Notes: generated by a model from the sequence alone, not told the origin. A DNA stretch of 64,000 nucleotides from Thermococcus peptonophilus (GCF_001592435.1 NZ_CP014750.1:62001-126000); one strand, 5' to 3'. Numbered from the stretch's first letter, positions 24,018 to 33,112 are shown. A program made the numbers and translations.

Positions 24018-24784
24018 TAAGTCTCTCCATGACTGCTTATCCAGGGAAGAGGATGGATGCCTTCCCCCGATGGGCCGAGAAGGTGAAAGCCCTTGGCTTC
24101 GAGGGAGTGGAGATAGTGAGCGAATGGCCCCACTTCCTGAGTAGGGAGAATCTGCCCCTCTTCAAGGAGGTTCTTGAGAGCGTTGGGCTTAACGTAACGG
24201 TCCACGCCCCCTTCAGCGACCTTAACATAGCCTCCTTCAACGAGAGAATAAGGAAAGCCTCCCTTAAAATCCTCGAAGAGACGATAAGGCTTGCCTCGGA
24301 GCTGGGGGTGAAAGCGGTTACCGTCCATCCCGGCCACTGCTCCCCAGTGAGCAGGAAGTACCAAAAGGAGTATATAGAGATTCATAGGGGGTCTCTTAAG
24401 GCCTTGGCGAGGATTTCAACTGAGTATGGGGTCCCAGTTGGAGTTGAGAACATGCCGAAGTTCCCAATCCTTGATGCACAAATGCCCGAGAGACTTGCTC
24501 TCCTCGTGGACGGCATAGACATCGGGATCACATTTGACATAGGGCACTTAAACACGACAACGAGAGACTTTGAAGGTTTTTTAAAGCTTTTTGGGGACAG
24601 GATAGTGGCCGTTCACATACACGATAACCATGGCAACTCTGACGAGCATCTAACACCCGGCGAGGGAAACGCTCCGTGGGGAAGGATTCTCAAAAAGCTT
24701 CCAAAAGTCCCATGGGTTCTGGAAGTCAAGGGGCTTGAAGAGGGGAGGAAGGGGCTTCTTTTCATAAAATCAGTCCACTGGTGA
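24014..24784 (+). CDS. Xylose isomerase-like TIM barrel protein
   Basis: A 256-residue sugar phosphate isomerase/epimerase or endonuclease IV-like barrel. Visible are GFEGVEIVSEWPHF, NVTVHAPFSDLNIAS, AVTVHPGHCSP, VGVENMPKF, GITFDIGHLNTT, VAVHIHDNHG and a final LEVKGLEEG. The His, Glu and Asp residues in these strands are metal-ligand positions for the family. The substrate is unknown. It overlaps the MgtE-like gene by four bases, which suggests coupled expression. Confidence 0.8.
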   Translation: MISLSMTAYPGKRMDAFPRWAEKVKALGFEGVEIVSEWPHFLSRENLPLFKEVLESVGLNVTVHAPFSDLNIASFNERIRKASLKILEETIRLASELGVKAVTVHPGHCSPVSRKYQKEYIEIHRGSLKALARISTEYGVPVGVENMPKFPILDAQMPERLALLVDGIDIGITFDIGHLNTTTRDFEGFLKLFGDRIVAVHIHDNHGNSDEHLTPGEGNAPWGRILKKLPKVPWVLEVKGLEEGRKGLLFIKSVHW

Positions 24785-24826
24785 ACTTTTAAATTCATCA
24801 GCGCTCGAATTTTTCTCTGCGCAACA

Positions 24827-24839
24827 TTTTTATACATTT
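24827..24839 (+). promoter_or_regulatory. TATA element of the acdAB operon
   Basis: TTTTTATACATTT lies about 46-58 bases upstream of the acdA ATG. Transcription is expected near 24858, leaving a leader of about 27 bases that contains AGGAGG. Confidence 0.5.
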
Positions 24840-24884
24840 CCACGGAATTTTTACTCGAAAGTTGCTTTCTCAGGAGGGATAGAA

Positions 24885-26309
24885 ATGGCAGAAAAGATCG
24901 TTGAAGAACTCAAGCCCTTCTTCGAACCGAAGGCAGTCGCAATCATCGGCGCCACCGACAAGAAGGGAAAGGTCGGAAACGTTATTTTTGAGAACTTCAG
25001 AATGAACAAGGAGCGTGGAATTTTCAAGGGCAAGATCTACCCCGTTAACCCCAAGCTCGACGAGATAGAGGGCTATAAGGTTTATCACGACGTTAAAGAG
25101 CTCCCCGATGACACTGATCTGGCCGTTATTGCGATTCCAGCCAAGTTCGTTCCAGCAACAATGAGGGATATAGCTGAGAAGGGCATCAAGGCCGTCATAA
25201 TCATCACCGGGGGCTTCGGTGAGCTCGGCGAGGAAGGCAAGAGAATGGAGCAGGAGATACTTGAGATAGCGAGGGCAAACGGAATAAGGGTCATCGGCCC
25301 CAACTGTGTCGGCGTTTACGTTCCAGACACGGGTGTTGATACCGTCTTCCTGCCCGAGGAGAAGATGGACAGGCCAAAGAGCGGACCAATAGCCTTCGTC
25401 AGCCAGAGCGGAGCCTTTGCTGCTGCTATGCTCGACTGGGCGGCCGGCGAGGATGTTGGCATCGGAAAGATGGTCAGCTACGGCAACAAGATAGACGTTG
25501 ACGACGCCGATCTAATGGAGTACTTCATCCACGACGACGAGATAAAGGTTGTGACATTCTACATCGAGGGTGTCAAGGACGGAAGGAAGTTCATGGATGC
25601 AGCCAGAAAGATAACCAAAGTTAAGCCTGTCATAGCCCTGAAAAGTGGGAGAACGGAGTACGGTGCTAAAGCCGCTTCTTCACACACTGGCTCGCTCGCT
25701 GGAGCTGACACCATCTACGACGCCGTCTTCAAGCAGACGGGCATAATCCGTGCTGAGGACTTTGAGCACATGTTCGACTTAGCTAAGGCCTTCGCAGCCC
25801 TTGGCCACAAGCTCCCGAAGGGCGACAGGATAGGCATAATCACCGACGGCGGTGGAGCGGGCGTTATGGCGAGCGATGCCGTAGCAAGGTTCGGCCTCAA
25901 AATGGCCGAGCTGAGTGACGAAACCATAAAGTTCCTCAAGGAGAACTTTCCGCCGCACGCGGTAGCTGGGAACCCGACCGATGTCGTCGGCGACACTGAT
26001 GCCGAGAGGTACAGGATAGCTATCGAGGCCTTCACGAAGGACCCGAACGTCGATGCCATAGTCATCATCGTCCTCTTCCAGGTTCCGCTCCTCGAAGAGG
26101 AGAAGATCATCGAGATACTCGCCGACTACCAGAAGAAAAGCGACAAGCCGATAGTTGCCGTTGCAATGGGCGGAAGGAAGACTGACCGCTACGCGAGGAT
26201 GCTTGAGGAGAGGGGCGTCCCCGTTTACCCGACCCCTGAGAGGGGAGTCCGTGCCATGGCAGGCCTCGTGAGGTATGCGGAATACCTCCGCAAGGTTAAG
26301 GGGGAATGA
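24885..26309 (+). CDS. acdA: ADP-forming acetate-CoA ligase, alpha subunit
   Basis: A 474-residue alpha subunit of the archaeal enzyme that turns acyl-CoA, ADP and phosphate into acid, CoA and ATP, the energy-yielding last step of sugar and peptide fermentation in Thermococcales. The CoA-binding domain has AVAIIGATDKKGKVGN; the ligase domains have RVIGPNCVGVYVP, FVSQSGAFAAAMLDWA and the His-bearing AASSHTGSLAGADT (about residue 265), where the phosphohistidine forms. AGGAGGGATAGAA precedes the ATG. The beta subunit gene follows after three bases. Confidence 0.93.
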   Translation: MAEKIVEELKPFFEPKAVAIIGATDKKGKVGNVIFENFRMNKERGIFKGKIYPVNPKLDEIEGYKVYHDVKELPDDTDLAVIAIPAKFVPATMRDIAEKGIKAVIIITGGFGELGEEGKRMEQEILEIARANGIRVIGPNCVGVYVPDTGVDTVFLPEEKMDRPKSGPIAFVSQSGAFAAAMLDWAAGEDVGIGKMVSYGNKIDVDDADLMEYFIHDDEIKVVTFYIEGVKDGRKFMDAARKITKVKPVIALKSGRTEYGAKAASSHTGSLAGADTIYDAVFKQTGIIRAEDFEHMFDLAKAFAALGHKLPKGDRIGIITDGGGAGVMASDAVARFGLKMAELSDETIKFLKENFPPHAVAGNPTDVVGDTDAERYRIAIEAFTKDPNVDAIVIIVLFQVPLLEEEKIIEILADYQKKSDKPIVAVAMGGRKTDRYARMLEERGVPVYPTPERGVRAMAGLVRYAEYLRKVKGE

Positions 26310-26312
26310 AGT

Positions 26313-27047
26313 ATGAGCGCCAGAGAAGAGGCCCTTAAGGTTATTGAGAGTGTTTTGAAGTCCGGAAGGACTGCGCTCGTTGAGTACGAGGCCAAGCAGG
26401 TCTTGAAGGCCTACGGCCTGCCCGTCCCAAACGAAAAGCTTGCCAAGACCCTTGATGAAGCACTGGAGTACGCCGAAGAGATTGGATATCCGGTTGCTAT
26501 GAAGCTCATGTCGCCTCAGATACTCCACAAGAGCGACGCCAAGGTCGTCATGCTCAATATAAAGTCCCCCGAGGAGCTGAAGCAGAAGTGGGAGGAGATT
26601 CACGAGAACGCGAGGAAGTACCGCCCCGATGCCGAGATTCTCGGCGTCCTCATAGCGCCGATGCTCAGGCCTGGAAGGGAAATCATCATCGGTGTCACTG
26701 AAGACCCGCAGTTCGGCCACGCGATAATGTTCGGTCTCGGCGGCATCTTCGTCGAGGTGCTCAAGGACGTGACCTTCAGGATAATCCCGATAACCGAGAA
26801 GGATGCAAGAAAGATGATAACAGAGATCAAGGGCTATCCGATTCTTGCTGGAGCGCGAGGTGAGGAGCCTGCTGACATAGACGCCATCGTGGACATGCTC
26901 CTTAAAGTATCTCAGCTCGTTGACGAGCTCAGGGACTACATCAAGGAGATGGACCTCAATCCGGTTTTCGTCTACGAGAAGGGCAAGGGAGCCGTTGTCG
27001 TTGATGCCAGGATAATAGCGAAGGCTCCAGAGGAGAAAAAGGAGTGA
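26313..27047 (+). CDS. acdB: ADP-forming acetate-CoA ligase, beta subunit
   Basis: A 244-residue ATP-grasp subunit. It shows LVEYEAKQVLKAYGLPVP, EIGYPVAMKLMSPQILHKSDA, VLIAPMLRPGREIIIGVTED, PQFGHAIMFGLGGIF and a terminal EMDLNPVFVYEKGKG, all typical for the family, and binds the nucleotide that receives the phosphate from the alpha-subunit His. Alpha and beta are adjacent here, whereas the Pyrococcus ACS I and II genes are scattered; which isoform (and acid range) this pair is cannot be decided by eye. A run of six T at 27067-27072 follows the stop. Confidence 0.9.
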   Translation: MSAREEALKVIESVLKSGRTALVEYEAKQVLKAYGLPVPNEKLAKTLDEALEYAEEIGYPVAMKLMSPQILHKSDAKVVMLNIKSPEELKQKWEEIHENARKYRPDAEILGVLIAPMLRPGREIIIGVTEDPQFGHAIMFGLGGIFVEVLKDVTFRIIPITEKDARKMITEIKGYPILAGARGEEPADIDAIVDMLLKVSQLVDELRDYIKEMDLNPVFVYEKGKGAVVVDARIIAKAPEEKKE

Positions 27048-27066
27048 AAAACCCTCAACAACTTTC

Positions 27067-27072
27067 TTTTTT
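27067..27072 (+). terminator. Oligo-T termination signal after acdB
   Basis: Six T residues within a longer pyrimidine stretch lie 20 bases after the acdB stop, between convergent genes, as is usual for archaeal intrinsic termination. Confidence 0.4.
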
Positions 27073-27110
27073 GCCCTTTTGTCACTTTTGGGCATTTCTG
27101 AGCAATACTC

Positions 27111-27902
27111 TTACAGGTTGCCCAGCTCAAGAACCTGCCCCCACTTCTCGCAGACCTTCTTCAGCCGTTCCATTACTTCCCGCTTCCCCCCAAGCACTGG
27201 CCACAGGATTGAGTCTATATGGAGCGGTGGAATTCCCGTTTCTTCGGCGACTTTTCTCCAGAAGCTCACCGGCGGCTCATTAGTTATCCTTTCTGTGTAA
27301 GCTTTTATTCTGACGTCCTCGGGAATGTCTATCTCCATTGGGTACGGGACGAAGTCCCCAAAAGCTATTCTTCCCGCGTAGCCAAACATCTTGACGGCGA
27401 AAACCACGGTCTTTGCAGTTTTTGGAGAGCCCAAGACCTCTGCAATGTCGTTCCGCAGTCCCACCATATCCTCGAAGTAGTATCTCCTAAGTTCCTGGAG
27501 CGTCAGCGAGTTTAGAAACGGCTCGAGCTTTTCCAACCTCTTGATCTTTCCGGCAACGAGACGGCGGTTGGTCCTCGATGAGGGTAAAAACTTGGAATAT
27601 GCCCCAACTATGCTCTCTCCTGGAGGGTTTTGGGAGAAATAATTCGAGAATTCCCACCACCAGTCCTCTCCCTTACCGCTTAGCTGGTAGCTGACTATGG
27701 AGTTGGCTATTACCAGCTTGATGAAAGTCTCATCGTCGTTCAGGTTTTCGTGGAGGTGGTTGAGGGCGTCGAACTGAAGGTCTACCCTCTCCTCGATAGT
27801 CCTCGCGCACTCGATACCCAGCTCTTTAAGACCTTCTATAAGTTTGCCGGCTTTTTCCTCGTTCGTCCTGTACTTTATTTTCACAAAACGCTCCAGGCTC
27901 AT
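27111..27902 (-). CDS. Archaeal 8-oxoguanine DNA glycosylase/lyase (AGOG)
   Basis: A 263-residue helical DNA repair enzyme of the AGOG family, which removes 8-oxoguanine and cuts the strand by beta-elimination. The catalytic Lys is in VVFAVKMFGYAGRIAFG (about residue 160) and the catalytic Asp in IPPLHIDSILWPVLGG (about 240), spaced as in the Pyrobaculum enzyme. The ATG at 27902 overlaps the TGA of the upstream gene as TGATG. It is co-transcribed with beta-RFAP synthase, with no obvious functional link. Confidence 0.87.
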   Translation of the reverse strand: MSLERFVKIKYRTNEEKAGKLIEGLKELGIECARTIEERVDLQFDALNHLHENLNDDETFIKLVIANSIVSYQLSGKGEDWWWEFSNYFSQNPPGESIVGAYSKFLPSSRTNRRLVAGKIKRLEKLEPFLNSLTLQELRRYYFEDMVGLRNDIAEVLGSPKTAKTVVFAVKMFGYAGRIAFGDFVPYPMEIDIPEDVRIKAYTERITNEPPVSFWRKVAEETGIPPLHIDSILWPVLGGKREVMERLKKVCEKWGQVLELGNL

Positions 27903-28876
27903 CACTGACCACCGGCAACGCTTTTTATAATCCTGCTCAGGAAGGCGTTCTCCTCCACGACCTCTGCCCCACTGTTCCTTGGAACTCCCAGTTCAATCCT
28001 GGCCTTTATCCCGTGATCCTTTAGGTAGTCGAAAACCCCACTGCTGAGTCTCTGGAACTCGGACTTAAGGATCAGGCCGTAGACCGTCGGTCCCCAGCTG
28101 CTCTGACCTGCTCCATACGTCTTTTCATTGAGGAACTCCACTATCAGAGATATGTCCTCCCTGAACTCCCCGCCCTGGAATCCAGCAAAGTGTCTGCCCA
28201 CGAGCTTCTGTATAATGCTCAGGTGTTCTCCAAAGGCCTTTATGTTGCGCTCCTTGAGGGCTGGCAAAAGGCCGAGCAGAACCCTGTGGCTTATCTCTCT
28301 GGCCGCTTCAACGTTGCCAAAGCTGGACTCCATCGCGGGCTTTTCCTCCTCCTCATCTGGGCCGCGCTTAAGCTTCGGGATTACTAAGAGGAAAGCCCAC
28401 TCCTCTGGAAAGTCCTCGCGGAGTACTAACGGCGGGATGGAGTTCTTGACACCGCCATCCAGCACAAAGCCGCCGTAGGCGAAGGTGTATATTCCAGCGC
28501 CGCTGTTCTTACCCCTTCCAAGGACTCTAGCAAGTTCCCCGATCGAGACCTGAATCCCGTTGAGCCTTGCCACTGCAGTTCCAACGGCCAGGCTGAGCTG
28601 GGTAGTGGAGCCAAGGCCAACGTGCCTCGGAATTCCACGTCTGACTTCAACGAGGTAGTTTACTCCCGTCCCAAATGCAGCGTTCATTTTCTCTATGGTT
28701 CTTTCGATTGTCTTGATATCTTCTCCGTGAGCTCTGATCTCCAGCTTTTCTGAGGAAAGAACCCTTACCTCGTAGCCACCTTCGAGCGCAACCCCCAAAC
28801 TCCCAAACCTTCTGCCGAGGCTGCCAGTGGGGTCGATGAGGCCGAGGTGGAGTCTCCTCGGTGTGCGCACTATCAC
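27902..28876 (-). CDS. Beta-ribofuranosylaminobenzene 5'-phosphate synthase family protein (GHMP fold)
   Basis: A 324-residue GHMP-kinase-fold protein matching beta-RFAP synthase, which joins PRPP and 4-hydroxybenzoate or pABA in the tetrahydromethanopterin-type pterin pathway. Seen are VRTPRRLHLGLIDPTGSLG at the N terminus, GIPRHVGLGSTTQLSLAVG (the glycine-rich phosphate loop), RGKNSGAGIYTFAYGGFVLDGG and a late GAGQSSWGPTVYG. On the minus strand GGGTTAAAAGG near 28912-28922 is a TATA candidate. It precedes AGOG with a one-base overlap. Confidence 0.82.
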   Translation of the reverse strand: MIVRTPRRLHLGLIDPTGSLGRRFGSLGVALEGGYEVRVLSSEKLEIRAHGEDIKTIERTIEKMNAAFGTGVNYLVEVRRGIPRHVGLGSTTQLSLAVGTAVARLNGIQVSIGELARVLGRGKNSGAGIYTFAYGGFVLDGGVKNSIPPLVLREDFPEEWAFLLVIPKLKRGPDEEEEKPAMESSFGNVEAAREISHRVLLGLLPALKERNIKAFGEHLSIIQKLVGRHFAGFQGGEFREDISLIVEFLNEKTYGAGQSSWGPTVYGLILKSEFQRLSSGVFDYLKDHGIKARIELGVPRNSGAEVVEENAFLSRIIKSVAGGQ

Positions 28877-28978
28877 TATCCCACCACCACAAATGCAAAG
28901 GAAAGCTGGCCTTTTAACCCTAATGAAGCTTAGGGGGAACTAACGGGAATAATGGGAGAAGGTGAGCGTAAGAATGGA

Positions 28979-29128
28979 TCACTCAATCTTTGCAAGCTCG
29001 TAGGTGAGGGCGTCCTTCCGCCTTGCTTCCCGGAGGGCTATCCTCCGGGCTTCCTCAACATTTTCCGCCTCGACGACAAGGGTTTTTCCGTGGTGTTCCC
29101 CGCCGTAGAGCGTGAGCTCCCACTTCAT
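28979..29128 (-). CDS. Small conserved-looking protein, 49 residues
   Basis: A short reading frame that conventional length cut-offs miss. It starts MKWELTLYGGEHHGKTLVVE and ends with REARRKDALTYELAKIE: a beta hairpin followed by a long charged helix. GGTGGGAAT precedes the ATG (29126-29128). A TATA element GATTTATAAACC (29161-29172, minus) and the palindrome CGACAGCTGTCG (29181-29192) stand upstream. The function is unknown. The own promoter, ribosome binding site and amphipathic composition support a real gene. Confidence 0.65.
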   Translation of the reverse strand: MKWELTLYGGEHHGKTLVVEAENVEEARRIALREARRKDALTYELAKIE

Positions 29129-29160
29129 ATTCCCACCGTATCTATTGTCAGGCTGTCAAA

Positions 29161-29192
29161 GGTTTATAAATCTAACTCACCGACAGCTGTCG
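29161..29192 (-). promoter_or_regulatory. Promoter with adjacent palindrome before the 49-residue protein
   Basis: On the minus strand the perfect 12-base palindrome CGACAGCTGTCG (29181-29192) is followed eight bases later by TATA element GATTTATAAACC (29172-29161). The start codon is at 29128. Confidence 0.45.
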
Positions 29193-29210
29193 AAGAGACA
29201 AAAAGAAGAG

Positions 29211-31515
29211 TCAGGAAGAAAGCCTTGCCCCAAAGACCCTAAGGGCTAAGACAAAGACAAAGCTAACCCCAACTATCACTGGATTGAGGGTTGCTGAGAT
29301 AATGCCGAGTGCCCCCGCAAGTCCCCTGACCTCTTTTCTCTGGTGCTTTCCAAACCAGCCGGTCAGCGCTATTGCGAGGAGGTACATCACGAGCAGTGTT
29401 GCACCGAGGTCGTAGAGCACCTGAAGGGCAGTCATCGCGGTCCAGTGCTTGACTGTTATGATGAACATCTCCGGGTGCGTGAAGTAGATGTACGGCCCAA
29501 TGTATCCCGCGAGGGCGTACTTGACCGCGTTCATCGCCGTCTTCCAGAAGTCTCCGCCAGCTAATGCTGAACCGGCGTAGCTCGCAAGTGCAACAGGGGG
29601 AGTAACGTCGGCAAGGATTCCGAAGTAGAATACGAAGAAGTGTGCCGCCAGCAGTGCTATTGGAGTTGCAAATCCTGGAACAGGGTCTGAGTACGGGTAG
29701 AGACCCTGGACGGCGTTGAATATGGCCGGAGCCGCAACTAAAGAGGTTATGATGTAGTTGGCCGTCGTTGGAACGCCCATTCCAAGGATGAGGCTGAAGA
29801 CCATCGTGAGCATCAGCAGGAGCCAGAGGTTGCCCGCTGTGAGGTCAACGAGGCGATAGCCGAGACTCGTGACGAGGCCGGTCATAGTGAGGACACCCTG
29901 TATAAGGCCTGCGCTCGCCGCCGCAAGCATGACGCTCGTGCTCGTCTTTCCAGCGTCTATCATGGACTCGTAGGTAGCCCGGTACATTGCCCGCCCATCT
30001 TCGCTCTTCGAGTACCAGCCGATGATGAGGGAGAAAATTATGCCGAAGACACCACTGAGCAGGAGTATCTGCTCCTTTGTCATTCCTATGTACTTGGTCA
30101 GGGCTATGAAGAGGAGGAAGAGTGCCGTTATGTAGAACTTCTCGTTGAACTCGACCTTGTCGCTTATGAATCCTACGGCAGCAAGTCCGAGGAGGATCAT
30201 GAGCGAGAGCCCAGCGACAGGGGTGGCCAGGGTTTTGCCCGTGAACATCAGGGTGGTTGCGAGCAGGACAACAGCAACGTAGAGCCCCTCGTGGCCCTTT
30301 ATGTTGTCCTTTGAAATCCAGGCAACCCAGATGGCCACGCCGAGGGATGAAATTGCCGAGATGTGCGGCGGAATACCCCAGACTAAGGCGACGGTGATGA
30401 CAACTATTGGCAGGAGAATGTAGAGCTTCCTTATGAAGTAGTCAAGGCCTGAGAAGTGCTCCCGCGGCATTCCCTTGAGGCCGAGTCTCTTGGTCTCGAG
30501 GTCAATGAAGAGGTAAACGCCTGCGTAGTAGACGAGCGCCGGGATAACGGCGGCTATGATGAGCTTGTTGTAGGGAACCCCAAGGAACTCCGCCATGATG
30601 AAGGCCGCAGCGCCCATGATCGGTGGCATTAGCTGGCCGCCAGTTGAGGCAACGGGCTCAACGGCACCGGCTATTTCAGGTGGATAGCCTTGCCTTCTTC
30701 ATCAGCGGTATGGTGAAAGTTCCTGTAGTCAGGACGTTGGCGACGCTTGAACCGCTCACCGTTCCCATCAGGCCGCTGGAGATGACGGCGGCTTTTGCCG
30801 GTCCACCGGGTCTCGAACCGAAGAGCGTTATCATGAACTCCGTTATGTAGTCGCTTATGCCTATCTTCAGCAGGAAAGCGCCGAAGAACACGAAGGCGAA
30901 GACGTATATCGTCATGACGAAGAACGGTATGCCGAAGATTCCCTCGTCGAAGTAGAGTTGCTGAGTAAAGCGTATCCAGTCAAACCCTATGTTGTGGATG
31001 CCGTAGGCGAGGAACACGACAACGACCGCTGGAAGAACCCATCCAAGAACCCTCCTCGTTGCCTCGAGGACGAGGATTATGGCTAGGATTCCAAAGATGA
31101 CATCGGTGGTATAAACGTCGGCAAACTCGGCGTACCTCTGATAGACGACGAAGAGATAGAGAGACGAGATCGCACCGAGTATGGCCAGAACATAATCGTA
31201 CCACTGAACCTTTTGAAGGTACTTCTCCTTTCGCCTTATTGGGTAGAGCAGGTAGGTGATTATGAGTATCATGGCCAGGACGAAGGCCTCGCCCTGCTTT
31301 GTCTGGAAAGTCGCCTGGAGGATTCCGATCCTTATCCCCATCTTCTGGAACATGTCGTAGAGGGTGTAGTTGAAGTTGAAGATGAACAGTATTTCGTAGA
31401 TACCTATCAGGATCGCGGCTGTTTTAACGACGTTATCGAGCATTGGGGGAAGAGTTCTAATTCTCTCTATAACGACTTCCTTGGCCTTCTCAAACTGTGG
31501 CGGTTCTTCACCCAT
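29211..31515 (-). pseudogene. TAXI-type TRAP transporter fused permease, frameshifted
   Basis: One gene split in two by an extra base. The upstream part (31515 to a stop at 30676-30678) holds the small-subunit-like helices and the start of the large DctM-like domain, ending SSVANVLTTGTFTIPLMKKA then RLST and stop. The other frame continues without a break with GYPPEIAGAVEPVASTGGQL followed by MPPIMGAAAFIMAEFLGVP. Removing 30690 joins the frames into a 767-residue protein of normal TRAP fused-permease size. Both parts otherwise look intact, so this is a recent mutation, a sequencing error or recoding. GGGAGGTG precedes ATG 31515. Confidence 0.88.
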
Positions 31516-31517
31516 TA

Positions 31518-31970
31518 TCAGCACCTCCCAATCGCAGTCAGCAGTATAGGACATGATTTGATCTGAAACTTAATCAATGTATCGGAGCGAGGAGCAAAGG
31601 CAAGGGAACCGTCAACCGTTATGTTAGCTTGGTTTACCGGGATGAACCAGTAGTCAAGGCTCTTTCCGAGATAGATGTTGATCCTCTTCTCGTACCAGCT
31701 CCCGTTCCAGTCCTGGAAGTCCTCTGGAAGGCCAGCACCGAAGTCCTTCCACTTCATGCCAGTTGCGTAGATGCCACTCCGGTTTACCACCAGCGTCTCT
31801 ATCACCTCACTCCGCTCCACGCTGTGGATGTACTCTATCGTTATCTCGTGCTCACCCAGGGGATACACCTTCTCGGCCTTCCCATCCGTTATCACGAGAA
31901 CACTCCTCTCAGCAACAGAGAAAACCAGTAAAATCAAGAAGAATGTCAAAAAAAGAAAGGACTTCCTCAA
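31518..31970 (-). CDS. DUF1850 protein of the TRAP operon
   Basis: A 150-residue protein with one N-terminal hydrophobic segment (FLFLTFFLILLVFSVAE, signal or anchor). It is followed by a beta-rich domain with EKVYPLGEHEITIEYIHSVERSEVIE, the DUF1850 hallmark in which His-Ser-Val-Glu is conserved. Genes of this family commonly lie between the TAXI receptor and the fused permease, as here; the role is unknown, probably extracytoplasmic. The start is the TTG at 31970, five bases after GGTGA, or the GTG at 31979. The stop is three bases above the permease start. Confidence 0.82.
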   Translation of the reverse strand: MRKSFLFLTFFLILLVFSVAERSVLVITDGKAEKVYPLGEHEITIEYIHSVERSEVIETLVVNRSGIYATGMKWKDFGAGLPEDFQDWNGSWYEKRINIYLGKSLDYWFIPVNQANITVDGSLAFAPRSDTLIKFQIKSCPILLTAIGRC

Positions 31971-31982
31971 ATACCTCACCCA

Positions 31983-32993
31983 TCACGGTTTAAGCTTGTC
32001 CGGGACCTTTATGCCCTTCTCCTCGTAGAACTTAATCGCTCCTGGGTGGAGCGGGATGCTCATACCATCGAGGGCCGTGTCGAGGCTTATGTACTTGGTC
32101 TTGGCGTGTACCTTGTGAAGCTCGGCGAGGTTGTTCGGGTCGAAGAGTATCTTGGTCATCTGGTAGACGACGTCATCTGGAAGGTCGGCGCTGACGGCGA
32201 GGATTGCCTTAACGGCAACGGTCGGGGTGTCCTCAGTCATGCCGTTGTAGGTGTCCTTCGGAAGAACCTGCCTGACGTAGAATATGTATCCCTGGTCATG
32301 GAGCTTGTTGAGGATGTCGTCCGGAATCGGGAGAACCCTGACCGGGGTCTGGACGGCTATCTGGTTAACGGCCGGGGTTGGGGCACCGGAGACGATAACA
32401 GCGGCATCTATCTGGCCGACCTTAAGGCTCTGAGCGGCCTCGCTGAACTTCTGGTTGACCTTCTGAATGCTGTCCCAGACGCCAGCTGCCTTGAGTATCT
32501 GCTCGGCGGCAACTGCAGTACCGCTTCCTGCGGCACCTATGGCAACCTTCTTACCGGCGAGATCCTGGAGAGACTTAATGTCGCTGTCCGCCCTTACGAC
32601 GAACTGGATGGTCTCAGGGTAAAGCGCCGCGACACCGCGTATGTTCTTAACGGCCTGTCCTTGGAACATGTAGAGGCCGTTGTAGGCGTAGTAGGCTATA
32701 TCGTTCTGGAGAATAGCTGCCTGAGCCTTTCCTTCGCCGATGGCCTTGGCGTTGGTAACGCTGGCACCGCTCGTAACTGCCTTGGCCTTTATACCGTTCT
32801 TATTGAGTATCTCGGCATACTTAGAGCCAAGCGGGAAGTAGACACCGCTGGTTCCACCGGTGTAGATTGTAATGGTTCCGCTGTACGTTGCCTTAGTTTC
32901 GGAGGAGGCTGTTTCACCCCCTCCACCAATGCAACCGCTGGCCACAAGAGCAAAGACCAAAAGGGCCACGAGGCCTAGAGCTTTCATCTTCAT
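31983..32993 (-). CDS. TAXI-family TRAP transporter solute receptor (lipoprotein)
   Basis: A 336-residue periplasmic-binding-type protein anchored outside the membrane. The signal peptide MKMKALGLVALLVFALVASGC ends in a lipobox with Cys at about residue 21, followed by a Gly/Ser/Thr-rich linker. The mature domain has TITIYTGGTSGVYFPLGSKY near the start, the TAXI signature, then VKNIRGVAALYPE, LAGKKVAIGAAGSGTAVAAE and DAAVIVSGAPTPAVN. The ligand, probably a small carboxylate or amino acid, is not readable. ATG 32993 follows GAGGTGGAGAAA. It heads the operon. Confidence 0.9.
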   Translation of the reverse strand: MKMKALGLVALLVFALVASGCIGGGGETASSETKATYSGTITIYTGGTSGVYFPLGSKYAEILNKNGIKAKAVTSGASVTNAKAIGEGKAQAAILQNDIAYYAYNGLYMFQGQAVKNIRGVAALYPETIQFVVRADSDIKSLQDLAGKKVAIGAAGSGTAVAAEQILKAAGVWDSIQKVNQKFSEAAQSLKVGQIDAAVIVSGAPTPAVNQIAVQTPVRVLPIPDDILNKLHDQGYIFYVRQVLPKDTYNGMTEDTPTVAVKAILAVSADLPDDVVYQMTKILFDPNNLAELHKVHAKTKYISLDTALDGMSIPLHPGAIKFYEEKGIKVPDKLKP

Positions 32994-33070
32994 TTTCTCC
33001 ACCTCATTCTTCATTTATGTTCATTCAAATATGCTAAAGTGCATTTCAGAACATTTTTATCTTGGAGCAC

Positions 33071-33112
33071 GGTTATATACTTTACGGTTGTAAACTTTTA
33101 CGCGACTGTAAA
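33071..33112 (-). promoter_or_regulatory. TRAP operon promoter with two TTTAC...GTAAA palindromes
   Basis: Read on the minus strand: TTTAC-N6-GTAAA (33112-33097), then TTTACAACCGTAAA (33094-33081), then directly the TATA element GTATATAACC (33080-33071). Transcription should start near 33050, giving a leader of roughly 55 bases. The second palindrome has the same TTTAC-N4-GTAAA form and the same contact with the TATA box as the site at 9013-9028. Confidence 0.6.

Noticed and set aside
29211-31515. Two separate permease genes
   Set aside because: The frames join without gap or overlap when one base is removed, and each half alone lacks part of the conserved DctM-like core.
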